NCBI GenBank assembly: GCA_035635555.1
Contig: DASQAT010000035.1
Location: 62,001-126,000, forward strand
From: Candidatus Dormiibacterota bacterium
Lineage (GTDB): Bacteria; Acidobacteriota; Polarisedimenticolia; Gp22-AA2
Length of the DNA: 64,000 bases
Reading direction: 5' to 3'
Shown here: in pieces, positions 1 through 7,602 of the stretch
How the letters are laid out: every line of letters starts with the position of its first letter
Numbering within the stretch: the first letter of the stretch is position 1
Made by a program: the position numbers and the translations under genes
Notes under the pieces: model-generated
Told to the model about the DNA's origin: nothing
Databases searched by the model: none
The model's input: only the letters and a program-made list of their open reading frames with translations

Positions 1-479
1 GCCGAAATGTCGGCGCCCGGGATGCCGCCCGTCTGTCCGGTGTTGTTCAGCCCCCACTGGGACGCGTAGCCCGGATCGTCCGGGGTCCGTGCCGCCTGCA
101 CGATGTAATCCGCCTCGGCGTAATCGACGTGCGGGTTGCGCAGCAGGCGCTCGATCGCCTGCGCCGTCGTGCGGCCCGGTCCCAGGCGCAAGTGCTCGGC
201 ATGGCTCCTGAATTCGTGCAGACGCTTCGCGCCGAGGTCGGCGCGCGCCTTGCCGCGCTCGCTCTGGGGAGCGCGCGCCTTGAACTTGACCAGGACGTCC
301 CCCTCGACGTAGGGCAGCCCGGTCTTCTTCCCGGTAAGCGCGGGGGTTCCGGAAGTCGGCCCTCCGGTCTGCGGGGCGCCGCCGGCAGACAGTGCCGACA
401 GGGTCAATGCCGTGAGGAGGACGAGGGCAAAGCGCGCCCCCGCCCTGAAGGCTGGTGCCTGGCCTTGTCCCCGTTTCAT
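1..479 (-). CDS. Subtilisin-like (S8) serine protease, N-terminal part only
   Basis: The gene starts at 479 (ATG) and runs off the left edge, so only about 159 residues are visible. They show a signal peptide (basic start, then a hydrophobic segment around residues 18-34) and a pro-region with the pattern 'YVEGDVLVKFK' at about residues 55-65, as in fervidolysin-type propeptides. The mature start follows, 'DPGYASQWGLNNTGQTGG', which is the classic entry into S8 catalytic domains. The Asp/His/Ser triad would lie outside the window. It is predicted to be a secreted protease. The assignment rests on the propeptide and the W-G-L-N-N-T-G motif, which are very characteristic. No other gene competes for this stretch. 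Confidence 0.85.
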   Translation of the reverse strand, partial: MKRGQGQAPAFRAGARFALVLLTALTLSALSAGGAPQTGGPTSGTPALTGKKTGLPYVEGDVLVKFKARAPQSERGKARADLGAKRLHEFRSHAEHLRLGPGRTTAQAIERLLRNPHVDYAEADYIVQAARTPDDPGYASQWGLNNTGQTGGIPGADIS

Positions 480-653
480 GCCGCCTCCGGCCGGCCCGGG
501 CCCCGGATCCTGGCAGGGTCCACGACGGGCTGGGGGGCCTTCCGTCCTGAGGGCTGACCTGTCGCGACTATACCCCACCCGGGCACCGGCTCACAAAGCG
601 CGGGGTGCGCGGTCGCGGCCGTTGCGGCTCGGATACAGCAGGCCTCGGGAGTC

Positions 654-1568
654 TTAGTTTTTGACCCGGATCCGCGCTGCGTTCACCACCGCGACCCCCC
701 CGAGGATGATTCCGGTGCCGGCGGCCATCCTCCAGTCGAGCGACTCGTCGAGCAGAAGCCAGCCGAGGAAGACGGCGATGATCGGGTTGACGTAGGCGTA
801 CGTGGATACCTTGGCGGCCGGCACGTGGTGCAGCAGCCAGATATAGGAGGAGTAGCCGCACAGGGAGCCGGCGACGACGAGCCATCCCACCGCCAGCGCG
901 GCGCGGGGCGTGAGATGGTAATGGGGCGCCTCTCCGAGGAGAAGGCCCGCCAGCGTCAGGGCCGCGCCGGCGATCAGCATCTCGAGGGCCACGCCCATGA
1001 GCGGGGCGATGCCGCGGATGTGCCGGCGGGAGTAGATCGATCCGTACGCCCAGCACAGGTTCGCGGCCAGGAGCGCGAACTCGCCCCGGAAGTCGCCGAG
1101 CCCGTGGTGCCCGGTCGAGGCCAGCTTGGGCCACATCAGGACGAGCATCCCGGCGAATCCGATCACGAGCCCCAGCACACCGGTGCCGGACAGGCGCTCG
1201 CCGTCCTTGCGGCCCGCTTCGATCGCGGCCACGAAGAACGGCAGATTCGCCACGATGACCGCCGCCATGCCGGACGGCACGGTGAGCTCGGCCCAGGTGA
1301 CCAGATAATTTCCGCCGAACAGGAGGAGCATCCCGGTGATTGCGATCGGCAGGAGCAGCGACCTCGGCGGCAGCGGCACGCGGCGCACCAGGAGCCACGA
1401 GAACAGGAGCGCGCCGGCGATCAGGAAACGGGTCCCGGCCAGGAGCGCCGGCGGCAGGTCCTGGACCCCGAACCGGATGGCGAGGTAGGTCGACCCCCAC
1501 AACGTGTAGACGGAGGCGAAATTCAGCGCGACCAGGAATGTACGGCGGGACTCGGCGGCATCCTGCAT
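654..1568 (-). CDS. EamA/DMT-family inner-membrane transporter
   Basis: A protein of about 304 residues with ten hydrophobic segments in two halves. The first half opens with 'YTLWGSTYLAIRFG', the hallmark of EamA (DUF6, RhaT-like) drug/metabolite transporters, and the second repeat ends 'IAVFLGWLLLDE'. The substrate cannot be read from sequence; amino acids or small metabolites are usual for the family. The start at 1568 is preferred over an in-frame Met at 1631, because a -10-like TAGAAT lies at 1580-1585 on this strand and because homologous sequence begins just after 1568. Transcript and start codon would then be almost coincident (leaderless or very short leader). It is divergent from the phosphatase gene. 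Confidence 0.85.
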   Translation of the reverse strand: MQDAAESRRTFLVALNFASVYTLWGSTYLAIRFGVQDLPPALLAGTRFLIAGALLFSWLLVRRVPLPPRSLLLPIAITGMLLLFGGNYLVTWAELTVPSGMAAVIVANLPFFVAAIEAGRKDGERLSGTGVLGLVIGFAGMLVLMWPKLASTGHHGLGDFRGEFALLAANLCWAYGSIYSRRHIRGIAPLMGVALEMLIAGAALTLAGLLLGEAPHYHLTPRAALAVGWLVVAGSLCGYSSYIWLLHHVPAAKVSTYAYVNPIIAVFLGWLLLDESLDWRMAAGTGIILGGVAVVNAARIRVKN

Positions 1569-1579
1569 AAGAGCGCCGG

Positions 1580-1585
1580 ATTCTA
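1580..1585 (-). promoter_or_regulatory. -10-like element (TAGAAT) of the EamA gene
   Basis: TAGAAT on the minus strand, 11-12 bases ahead of the ATG at 1568, leaves no room for a Shine-Dalgarno site. The same GCTAGAATC context recurs ahead of thiE at 10861-10869. No clear -35 was identified. Confidence 0.4.
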
Positions 1586-1665
1586 GCAGAGCGACCGCGC
1601 CCGGGGGCGCGGCGTCTCGTGTAGAATCCATGCGTTCAGGCGCGGCCCGAGGGGGAATCGCGTTC

Positions 1666-2409
1666 GTGGCGGAATCTTCAGTCTCCAAGTGGCCTTCGCT
1701 TCTGGCCGTGATGCGGCACGCCGAGAGCCTCGCGACCGAGAGACGCAAGCATCTCGAGGACAGCCGCTCGCAGGAGATCCATCTCGGCCTCCCGATGCGC
1801 GACGTCGACGTGCCGCTGACGTCCGAGGGACGCGAGCACGCGCACGCCACCGGGACGCGCCTGAACGACCTCGGCCCCTTCGACGTCCTGTATGTCTCCC
1901 CCTACCGGCGGACCGTGCAGACCGCCGAGGAGGTCATGACCGCGCTCGCGGAGCGCCCTCCCCTCGTCAAGGAGGAGCGGCTGCGCGAGAAGGAGTGGGG
2001 CGTCCTCGAGGGGCTGACCAAGCACGGCATTCGCGCGCGCTATCCCGACGAGGAGGCCCGTCGCCGCCACGTCGGCAAGTACTATTACCGGCCTCCGGGA
2101 GGCGAGTCGTACGCCGACGTCAACCTGCGCGTCCATTCCTTCATCGGAACCCTCGTGCGCGAGCACGCCTCCCAGCGCGTCCTGCTGATCACCCACCAGG
2201 TGGTGGTCGTCGCCTTCCGCAAGCTCCTCGAGCGGATGGAGGAGGAGATGGTCCTGGCCCTCGATCGCCAGGACGAGGCACGTCCCGCGTCCCTCCTGAT
2301 CTACGAGCTCGAGCATCCGGACGGGCGGAACGCGGCCCTCGTTCGGACCCACTGGAATCTGATTCTGTACGGGCACGACTCCCCTGCCATTGCTCGGACA
2401 CGCTCCTAG
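1666..2409 (+). CDS. Histidine phosphatase (phosphoglycerate mutase-like) family protein
   Basis: A protein of about 247 residues. The N-terminal motif is R-H-A-E-S (the RHG motif with Ala at the third position), which carries the phospho-accepting His. It is followed by 'YVSPYRRTVQTAEEV', the conserved Arg region, 'REKEWGVLEG' with the acidic residue, and 'LLITHQVVVVAFR' with the second catalytic His. These fix the histidine phosphatase superfamily; the substrate is unknown. I chose GTG at 1666 because a GAGGGGGA ribosome site lies at 1649-1656 and a TAGAAT -10 at 1622-1627 would put the transcript start downstream of the ATG at 1630. The TAG stop lies inside a small dispersed 15-mer (see the repeat at 2395). 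Confidence 0.8.
   Translation: MAESSVSKWPSLLAVMRHAESLATERRKHLEDSRSQEIHLGLPMRDVDVPLTSEGREHAHATGTRLNDLGPFDVLYVSPYRRTVQTAEEVMTALAERPPLVKEERLREKEWGVLEGLTKHGIRARYPDEEARRRHVGKYYYRPPGGESYADVNLRVHSFIGTLVREHASQRVLLITHQVVVVAFRKLLERMEEEMVLALDRQDEARPASLLIYELEHPDGRNAALVRTHWNLILYGHDSPAIARTRS
2395..2409. repeat. Dispersed 15-mer CGGACACGCTCCTAG, copy 1
   Basis: This exact 15-mer recurs inverted at 11548-11562. It recurs with one mismatch at 3529-3543, and its 11-base core GACACGCTCCT is at about 11608-11618. Copies 1-3 each contain the stop codon of the adjacent gene, because the terminal CTAG reads TAG on both strands. Confidence 0.55.
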
Positions 2410-2422
2410 TCGAGGGACACAC

Positions 2423-3085
2423 ATGGCCGATAACCTCGTTCTCTACATCGGAGAAAAGAACGTCTCCTCGTGGTCCATGCGAGGCTGGCTCGGTCTTGCG
2501 GCCAAGGGTCTGCCGTTCGACGAGCGCACCATCGAGCTGCGCGAGGACAAGGATCGCGTGAAGCGCAGGCGCGTGTCGCCCACGGGCCGCGTGCCGGTCC
2601 TGCACCACGGAGCCCGCGTCATCCCGGACTCGCTCGCGATCCTCGAGTACCTGGAGGAGGTCTTCCCGCCCCCGGAACACCCGCCGCTGTGGCCGGCCGA
2701 CCGGGAGGCGCGCTCCCACGCCCGCTGGCTGGCCGCCACGATGCACTCGTCGTTCCTGAAGCTGCGCGAGTCGATGTCGTTCAACCTGTGCTTCCTCCCG
2801 CAGCCGCCGCACCCGACGCCGGAGGCGCTGGAGGAAGCGGCGGAGATGCTGCGTCTCCTGCAGGACGCTCTCGACCGCAGGAGGGCCCAGGGGCCGTTCC
2901 TGTTCGGGGCGTTCGGGGCCGCGGACATCATGTACGCGCCCGCGATCGTGCGCCTCACCGCCTTCAAGGTGCCGACGACCCACGCCCCGAAGACAGCGGC
3001 CTTCATGGACGCGGTCCTGTCGCATCCCCCGGTGAAGCGCTGGATGGATGCCGCCCGGGCCCTGCCGCCGCGCCCCACCTATTGA
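2423..3085 (+). CDS. Glutathione S-transferase family protein
   Basis: A protein of 220 residues. The N-terminal thioredoxin-like half begins 'LVLYIGEKNVSSWSMRGWL', where the SSWS segment is the typical active-site entry of bacterial GSTs that activate thiol through Ser. It continues to the cis-Pro and substrate region 'GRVPVLHHGARVIPDSLAILEYLEE', which contains the glutathione-binding D-S pair. The C-terminal half is helical and ends with 'GAFGAADIMYAPAIVRL', the usual C-terminal signature. It is cytosolic; conjugation or disulfide reduction is the likely chemistry, but the substrate is unknown. The ATG at 2423 has a GAGGGA site at 2412. It probably forms an operon with the phosphatase 13 bp upstream and the small gene downstream. 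Confidence 0.9.
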   Translation: MADNLVLYIGEKNVSSWSMRGWLGLAAKGLPFDERTIELREDKDRVKRRRVSPTGRVPVLHHGARVIPDSLAILEYLEEVFPPPEHPPLWPADREARSHARWLAATMHSSFLKLRESMSFNLCFLPQPPHPTPEALEEAAEMLRLLQDALDRRRAQGPFLFGAFGAADIMYAPAIVRLTAFKVPTTHAPKTAAFMDAVLSHPPVKRWMDAARALPPRPTY

Positions 3086-3126
3086 GGCGGGCGGCGCGCG
3101 CTGCGCCGTCCGCGGAGGACCGCACC

Positions 3127-3513
3127 GTGGCTTCCGAACGTGCCATCCGGATCGAGGCGGACGGCGTGCGCGTGTACGCCATCCTCGCCTCGACCCCGAC
3201 CGCCCTTGCGGTCTGGGACGCCCTTCCCCTCGGCGGGGCCGCGCGTCTCTGGGGCGAAGAGATCTATTTCGACGTCGCCCTGAAGCTGCCGCTCGAGGCA
3301 CAGGCGCGCGCCGAGGTCGCCGTGGGAGAGATCGGGTACTGGCCGCAGGGACCCGCCATCGCCCTGTTCTTCGGCCGCACGCCCGCGAGCCGCGACACGG
3401 CTCCGGTCGCCGCCTCGCCGGTCAACGTCTTCGGCCGCATCACCGGCGACGCCACGCGCCTGGCCCGCGTGCGCGCCGGCGGCAAGGTCCGGCTGACGCG
3501 CCTCGACGGCTAG
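3127..3513 (+). CDS. Cyclophilin-like fold protein (TM1367-like small domain)
   Basis: A small protein of 128 residues starting with GTG at 3127 behind a GCGGAGGA site at 3111-3118. It carries the signature of the small cyclophilin-like family: 'WDALPLGGAARLWGEEIYF' near the start, then 'EIGYWPQGPAIALFFGRTP' and 'VNVFGRITGD'. Family members have the cyclophilin barrel without a proven prolyl isomerase active site, and the function is unknown. It is probably cotranscribed with the GST gene. Confidence 0.75.
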   Translation: MASERAIRIEADGVRVYAILASTPTALAVWDALPLGGAARLWGEEIYFDVALKLPLEAQARAEVAVGEIGYWPQGPAIALFFGRTPASRDTAPVAASPVNVFGRITGDATRLARVRAGGKVRLTRLDG

Positions 3514-3528
3514 AACACCGCGATGCCC

Positions 3529-3543
3529 CGGACAGGCTCCTAG
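3529..3543. repeat. Dispersed 15-mer, copy 2 (one mismatch)
   Basis: CGGACAGGCTCCTAG, which is 14/15 identical to 2395-2409. It overlaps the TAG stop (3540-3542) of the minus-strand gene. Confidence 0.5.
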
Positions 3544-4085
3544 CGCGCAGAATCCCCCAGGTAGTGCCGCCTGTGGCTCCTCTCGGGAGCATCCTCCCGG
3601 GGGCGCTCCTCGATCAGATCTTCCGCGAGCGCCGTGTGGAACGACAGGACGACCCAGTGCCCGCCCCGCACCACCACCTGGTGCCAGGTGCCGGCCGGGA
3701 TGGTGACCCATCTCCGCCGCAGCGGGGCGCTGCCGTCACTCACGAGCCTGTGGCTCGTCCAGCGGGCGCCCGTCCGGGTCATCAGGTCGCCGGCGCCGCG
3801 CCAGGACAGAGTGCGCTGGACGCTGTTCGGGTGTCTTTCGGCCCCGGTCACGGCGCCGTCGCGCAGGATGAAGACCCAGCCCGAGCGGATCGTCTGCGGC
3901 AGGCCGGGGTCGAACGTGGACAGCGGCACGGTCTCCCAGGCCATCTGCGCCCCGGGAGCGGCGAGCAGCGTCTTCTCCACCCTCTCGGCTGCCGCGTCGA
4001 TCACGGCGCGGACTCCGGGGCGTTTCATGATCGGATCGAGCGCCGCGAGGATCCCTTGCTCCCCGGCGGGCAGGGGCATTTTCAT
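3540..4085 (-). CDS. Uncharacterised protein, possibly cupin-like
   Basis: A protein of 181 residues that I do not recognise with certainty. The C-terminal half contains 'WVTIPAGTWHQVVVRGGHWVVLSFHTA', a pattern seen in beta-barrel (cupin-type) sugar or metal-binding proteins. A full set of cupin metal ligands is not evident. The start at 4085 (MKMPL...) is preceded by GAGGTGA in the message sense, and no signal peptide is present. It lies directly downstream of the DUF4139 gene on the same strand. A cytosolic role is all that can be inferred. Confidence 0.6.
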   Translation of the reverse strand: MKMPLPAGEQGILAALDPIMKRPGVRAVIDAAAERVEKTLLAAPGAQMAWETVPLSTFDPGLPQTIRSGWVFILRDGAVTGAERHPNSVQRTLSWRGAGDLMTRTGARWTSHRLVSDGSAPLRRRWVTIPAGTWHQVVVRGGHWVVLSFHTALAEDLIEERPREDAPERSHRRHYLGDSAR

Positions 4086-4156
4086 GGTCGTCACCTCATC
4101 CTGGGAGGAGCCGGGCAGCGCGATCTGGCGATCGTGTGAGCGCGGGGCTGCCCGAG

Positions 4157-5641
4157 TCACCAGCTGTAGCGGGCCTGGTACGTCACGACCCTCTCACCGT
4201 CCGGCGGCACCTTCACGCGGAACTCGATCGTCCTCGAGTCGGTCTTGTCGTAGGGATCGGATGACACCGCGATCTTCCAGGTGGCCCAGCGGTACAGGTG
4301 CTCGACGATCCGCACCTCGACCGGCTCCTTCTTGTGGTTGCGCACCTTGATCTCGTAAGACTCGTCGGCGGCCTGCTTGCTGGTGTCGACGCGGTAGTTC
4401 ACCTGGCGGCGCTCGCCGACGAGGTCGAAGGCGTTGCCCAGATACAGACGCACCTTCTCCCCCGCGGGAGTATGGTCGATGACGTTCTCCCCGACGAACT
4501 GGCGCGCGCCGTCGGTGTCGGTGCGATAGATCTTCAGCGTGCCGCGCGGCAGCGGGATGCCGAGCCCCGACGTCTTGTTGTTGACGAACTCCAGCATGGT
4601 GTAGACCTTCGTGTTGCTCTCGGTGCCGTAGTCGGGGCGGTTGCGGGCCATCCCGGGATCCCAGCCGCCATACATCCCCATCTGGGCCCCGTCGTAGACG
4701 TACAGGCGCGCGGCCGGGACATCCGCGCCGCGGCAGAACTCGACCTGCTTGACCTCCCGATCGCGCAGCAGGGTCGGCTGCGGCAGCGTGTAAAGATGAT
4801 ATTCGTCGAAGGCCTTCTCGGTGACCTCCGGCGGGGGGCTGACCGCCCTCTCCATGACGGCCGACTCGAGCATCGCCCGTGCCCGCTGCGGCTGGATCTT
4901 GCTCACCTCGCCGGCCATCAGCTTGATCCGCGCATCCTTGAAGGCGACGCCGCTCTGGTTGTTCAGGGTGATCCAGCCGACCAGGTCGAACCGGTCCCCT
5001 TTCTCGGGGGTCACGGCATTGTAGGTCGCCTGCCATCCGAGCCCCCCGGTCAGGTAGGAGATCTCGACGTCGCGCCCGCCCGCCTTGTCGCTCCACAGGC
5101 GCCACAGGAGCGTCGGCTCGAGAATCGCGTCGGCCCCGAGGGCCGTGAACAGCGGCTCTCCGGGAAGCGAGAACTGGATCCTGCCGTCGACCTCGATGAT
5201 GGGGGTCGACGGCGCGTACGCCATGCCCGGCTGCTGGGGAGCGTAACCGCTGCGGACCACGCGCCCGTTCACGATCTCCTTCTTCCCAGTCGCCGGGTTG
5301 AGCGACTGGAACGCCACCACCTTTCCCTCGTTCTGGCGCAGCAGGAACCCCTGGCTGAGCGGGTCCCCCTCGTAATTCTGCTCCAGGATCCGGAGCCCCT
5401 TCGGGTCCTGGCGATCGCGCAGCACCACCGAGTCGGGCTCGAGCAGGGCGGTGACCCCCGCCACACGCGTCTCGCTCTCACCCTCCTTCACGAGGATCGT
5501 GCGGATCTGCCGGACGAGCGCGAAATCCTGGTTGTAGATCGTGATCTGGGGCCCCTCCTCGCCGGCGCGCGCGGCGCCCGCCAGGGCGACGATCCCCAGC
5601 GCGGCCCACGCCGTGACGACGACCGATCGGCTCAGGTTCAT
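4157..5641 (-). CDS. DUF4139-domain secreted protein
   Basis: A protein of 494 residues with a clear signal peptide (MNLSRSVVV... to ARA-GEE, about residues 1-24). The opening 'ITIYNQDFALVRQIR' and the later 'WQATYNAV', 'GRDVEISYLTGGLGW' and C-terminal 'FRVKVPPDGERVVTYQARY' match the DUF4139 family. These are beta-rich exported proteins of unknown function, related to the 'mucoidy inhibitor'-like proteins. The start is set by GGAGGAGA just upstream of the ATG at 5641. It probably acts in the periplasm or cell envelope. The cupin-like gene follows in the same direction. Confidence 0.85.
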   Translation of the reverse strand: MNLSRSVVVTAWAALGIVALAGAARAGEEGPQITIYNQDFALVRQIRTILVKEGESETRVAGVTALLEPDSVVLRDRQDPKGLRILEQNYEGDPLSQGFLLRQNEGKVVAFQSLNPATGKKEIVNGRVVRSGYAPQQPGMAYAPSTPIIEVDGRIQFSLPGEPLFTALGADAILEPTLLWRLWSDKAGGRDVEISYLTGGLGWQATYNAVTPEKGDRFDLVGWITLNNQSGVAFKDARIKLMAGEVSKIQPQRARAMLESAVMERAVSPPPEVTEKAFDEYHLYTLPQPTLLRDREVKQVEFCRGADVPAARLYVYDGAQMGMYGGWDPGMARNRPDYGTESNTKVYTMLEFVNNKTSGLGIPLPRGTLKIYRTDTDGARQFVGENVIDHTPAGEKVRLYLGNAFDLVGERRQVNYRVDTSKQAADESYEIKVRNHKKEPVEVRIVEHLYRWATWKIAVSSDPYDKTDSRTIEFRVKVPPDGERVVTYQARYSW

Positions 5642-5773
5642 GAAGTCTCCTCCCGTGGCGGCACGATAGCACCGCAGCCGCACCTCCACAACCGCGTTGC
5701 GGCCCGCCCCCTTGACCTCCGAGCCCCCTCTCCCTACGATGCGCCCCACGCCATTACTGAGGAGGGCCACACC

Positions 5774-6241
5774 ATGAGACAGGCCGCGATCGCGTTCGTC
5801 TCGCTGTTTCTTCTGGCCGGGGCCGGCCCGGCGCCGCAGGGGCCCGGGGAGCCGCCGTACGGAGCCCGGGAGGGGGCGGGACGGATCTATCACGTCGAGT
5901 ATCTGCGGGCGTTCCCTGGAAAGTCCGGCGACTATGATAGATTCGTGAAGACGGTCTTCCGGCCGATGCTCGAAGCCATGGTGGCGCGGGGCATCTGGAC
6001 AAGGTACAGCTTCCTGACGGTCCCCTACCACGGTCCCGCTCCCTGCGCCGATTACACCCACGTCTTCGTGGCGCAGCTTAGGGACTTCGCGGCCCTCGAT
6101 CGCGAGCAGCCGTCCTGGGGGGAGCTCCAGAAGAGGTTCCATCCGGACGAGGCCGAGCGCCGCCGTCTGTTCGAAGACGAGCTGCCGAAGATCCGCGAAA
6201 TGGTGCGCGAGGAGTTCCTTCAGGACTTCGACTGGAAGTGA
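5774..6241 (+). CDS. Hypothetical secreted protein
   Basis: A protein of 155 residues. Residues 1-20 form a signal peptide (MRQAAIAFVSLFLLAGAG). The remainder is charged and soluble and contains 'YHVEYLRAFPGKSGDYDRFVKTVFRPMLE', which resembles the first strand and helix of dimeric alpha-beta barrel (ABM-like or EthD-like) proteins. No catalytic residues are identifiable. The start at 5774 has GAGGAGGG at 5759-5766. It is divergent from the DUF4139 gene and convergent with the ArsC-like gene. The function is unknown. Confidence 0.7.
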   Translation: MRQAAIAFVSLFLLAGAGPAPQGPGEPPYGAREGAGRIYHVEYLRAFPGKSGDYDRFVKTVFRPMLEAMVARGIWTRYSFLTVPYHGPAPCADYTHVFVAQLRDFAALDREQPSWGELQKRFHPDEAERRRLFEDELPKIREMVREEFLQDFDWK

Positions 6242-6261
6242 TCTCCCGGCCGCGGCAACGG

Positions 6262-6642
6262 CTACCTTGTCCCGGATCTCTTCCGAGCGGGACCGACCAG
6301 CCGGAGAAGAGCCTCCTCGTCGAACCCCATGACCGCGTGACCGCCGCGCACGACGATCGGCCGGCGGATCAGGTTCGGGTTCTGCGCCATGAGGCGGATC
6401 GATTCGGCCGGCGACGGCGGGTTCTCCGCCATCTTCATGGTCCGGTACTGCTCGTTCCGCGTATTCAGGAACTCGCGCGGGTCGCGGTCGCCGAACAGAT
6501 CCTTCAGCTCACCTTCGGTGAGAGGGTTCCTGCCGATGTCGCGCTCGACCAGGACGACCCCCTTCTTCAGCAAAAGACCTTTTGCTTTGCGGCAGCTCGT
6601 TCAGGTCGGCTTGTGGTAGAAGCGCAGCTCGGTCTTCGCCAT
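6262..6642 (-). CDS. ArsC/Spx-like thioredoxin-fold protein, predicted selenoprotein (UGA at codon 14)
   Basis: Reading from ATG at 6642 (GGGAGG site 7 bases upstream), the protein begins 'MAKTELRFYHKPT', then TGA (6603-6601), then 'TSCRKAKGLLLKKGV', and ends at TAG after 126 codons. Arsenate-reductase-like proteins have C-x-x-C or C-x-x-S exactly here, so the TGA replaces the nucleophilic Cys and gives U14-x-x-C17. Downstream 'FLNTRNEQYRTM' and 'PIVVRGGHAVMGFDEE' are conserved family segments. They show that the frame after the TGA is real. A perfect hairpin follows the TGA (see the SECIS entry). Reading only from the internal Met would remove the active site. The likely role is a cytosolic redox enzyme (thiol or arsenate type); the substrate is unknown. 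Confidence 0.8.
6569..6586 (-). promoter_or_regulatory. Predicted bacterial SECIS hairpin of the ArsC-like gene
   Basis: In message sense the 18 bases AGCAAAAGGUCUUUUGCU, at +15 to +32 after the UGA, form a perfect 7-bp stem with a GGUC loop beginning at +22. The apical AGGUCU matches the SelB-recognised apical sequence known from E. coli fdhF, and the distance is in the accepted range for bacterial SECIS. Confidence 0.75.
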
Positions 6643-6680
6643 GGCGGCCTCCCGTTGCGTGCGGCGGGAGTGTAGCATCA

Positions 6681-7598
6681 CTACTCCTGAAAGTAATTCG
6701 GATCGTCGGCGATGAGAATCGAAGCGAACACACCGTTCTTCAGCTCGACCGAGCAGGTGGAGTGCGCGAGGACCAGCCGGGTGTACCCCTCGCCGCTCGA
6801 CACCGTATCCACCGGTTTGCCGAGGACGCTCGCGACCTCCGACGAGGGGGCTCCGAACCGCAGGGTCCTGAACACGGCGGGCCGCTGGCCCGGCTGCCCG
6901 GTGAGCTGCACGGAGAACACCTTGTCGCGGTACCCTTCGCCGGCGTCCCCCACGACGACGTACGTCTGCGACTCCAGGTCGACCAGGAACACGTAGAGAT
7001 TCTCCTGCCCGCGCCGCATGACGTGCGGCTCGCCGTATTTGGCCTTAAGCCCCTCGAGGACCGGCGCCAGCGGCCGTCCCACGGCGATGCCGAAGAGCTG
7101 CCTCGCGAAGCACGTGTCCCGCGGCAGGGGCTTCGGCGGGCCCGCGTCGAAGTCGATGAGGAGGTAGAGGCGATCGGGGCCGGAGAGCGCCGCCCCAAGG
7201 TAGCGCACGTACACGGTGAATTCCTGCCCGGGGTTCAGAAGCTTCGCGAGCTCCGACAGCACCTCATCCTGGATCGGCAGCCAGTACGACCGACCCTGCT
7301 CGACCACCTCGATCTCCTTGCGGTAGAGGGCGGAGTATTCCGGCTTGTGCAGCGAGCGCGCCACCATCACGATCTGGGCGGCCCGGAGTGCCGCGATCGA
7401 ACGGGTCGCACCGGAGTACTTCACGCCGACCGCAAGGGCCGGCGTCGCGGCATCGAAGACGAAGTCCCGTCCCTCGGCCGCCGCCGGCTGCTGTCTTTGG
7501 AAGTTCTTGAAGGTCGCCGGATGGAATTCCGCGGAATCGAAGGCAAGAACCGCGACGCACGCCGTGGAGGCCACCAGGACGAAAACGGCTCTTTTCAT
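6681..7598 (-). CDS. Hypothetical secreted protein
   Basis: A protein of 305 residues starting MKRAVFVLVASTACVAVLA, a typical signal peptide, followed by a mixed alpha/beta mature part. It contains 'YLLIDFDAG' and two similarly spaced 'GEP/GKP' segments ('LKAKYGEPHVM' and 'ASVLGKPVDTV'). The latter resemble the short motif of SmpA/OmlA-like or PepSY-like folds, but this is not strong enough for an assignment. It starts 4 bp after the histidine kinase stop, on the same strand, so the two are probably cotranscribed. The function is unknown. Confidence 0.7.
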   Translation of the reverse strand: MKRAVFVLVASTACVAVLAFDSAEFHPATFKNFQRQQPAAAEGRDFVFDAATPALAVGVKYSGATRSIAALRAAQIVMVARSLHKPEYSALYRKEIEVVEQGRSYWLPIQDEVLSELAKLLNPGQEFTVYVRYLGAALSGPDRLYLLIDFDAGPPKPLPRDTCFARQLFGIAVGRPLAPVLEGLKAKYGEPHVMRRGQENLYVFLVDLESQTYVVVGDAGEGYRDKVFSVQLTGQPGQRPAVFRTLRFGAPSSEVASVLGKPVDTVSSGEGYTRLVLAHSTCSVELKNGVFASILIADDPNYFQE

Positions 7599-7602
7599 CT
7601 CA

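Noticed and set aside
6262-6573. A 103-residue gene starting at an internal Met of the ArsC-like protein
   Set aside because: It lacks the active-site strand and loop and has no ribosome site. The true start at 6642 has a strong site and the frame continues through TGA.
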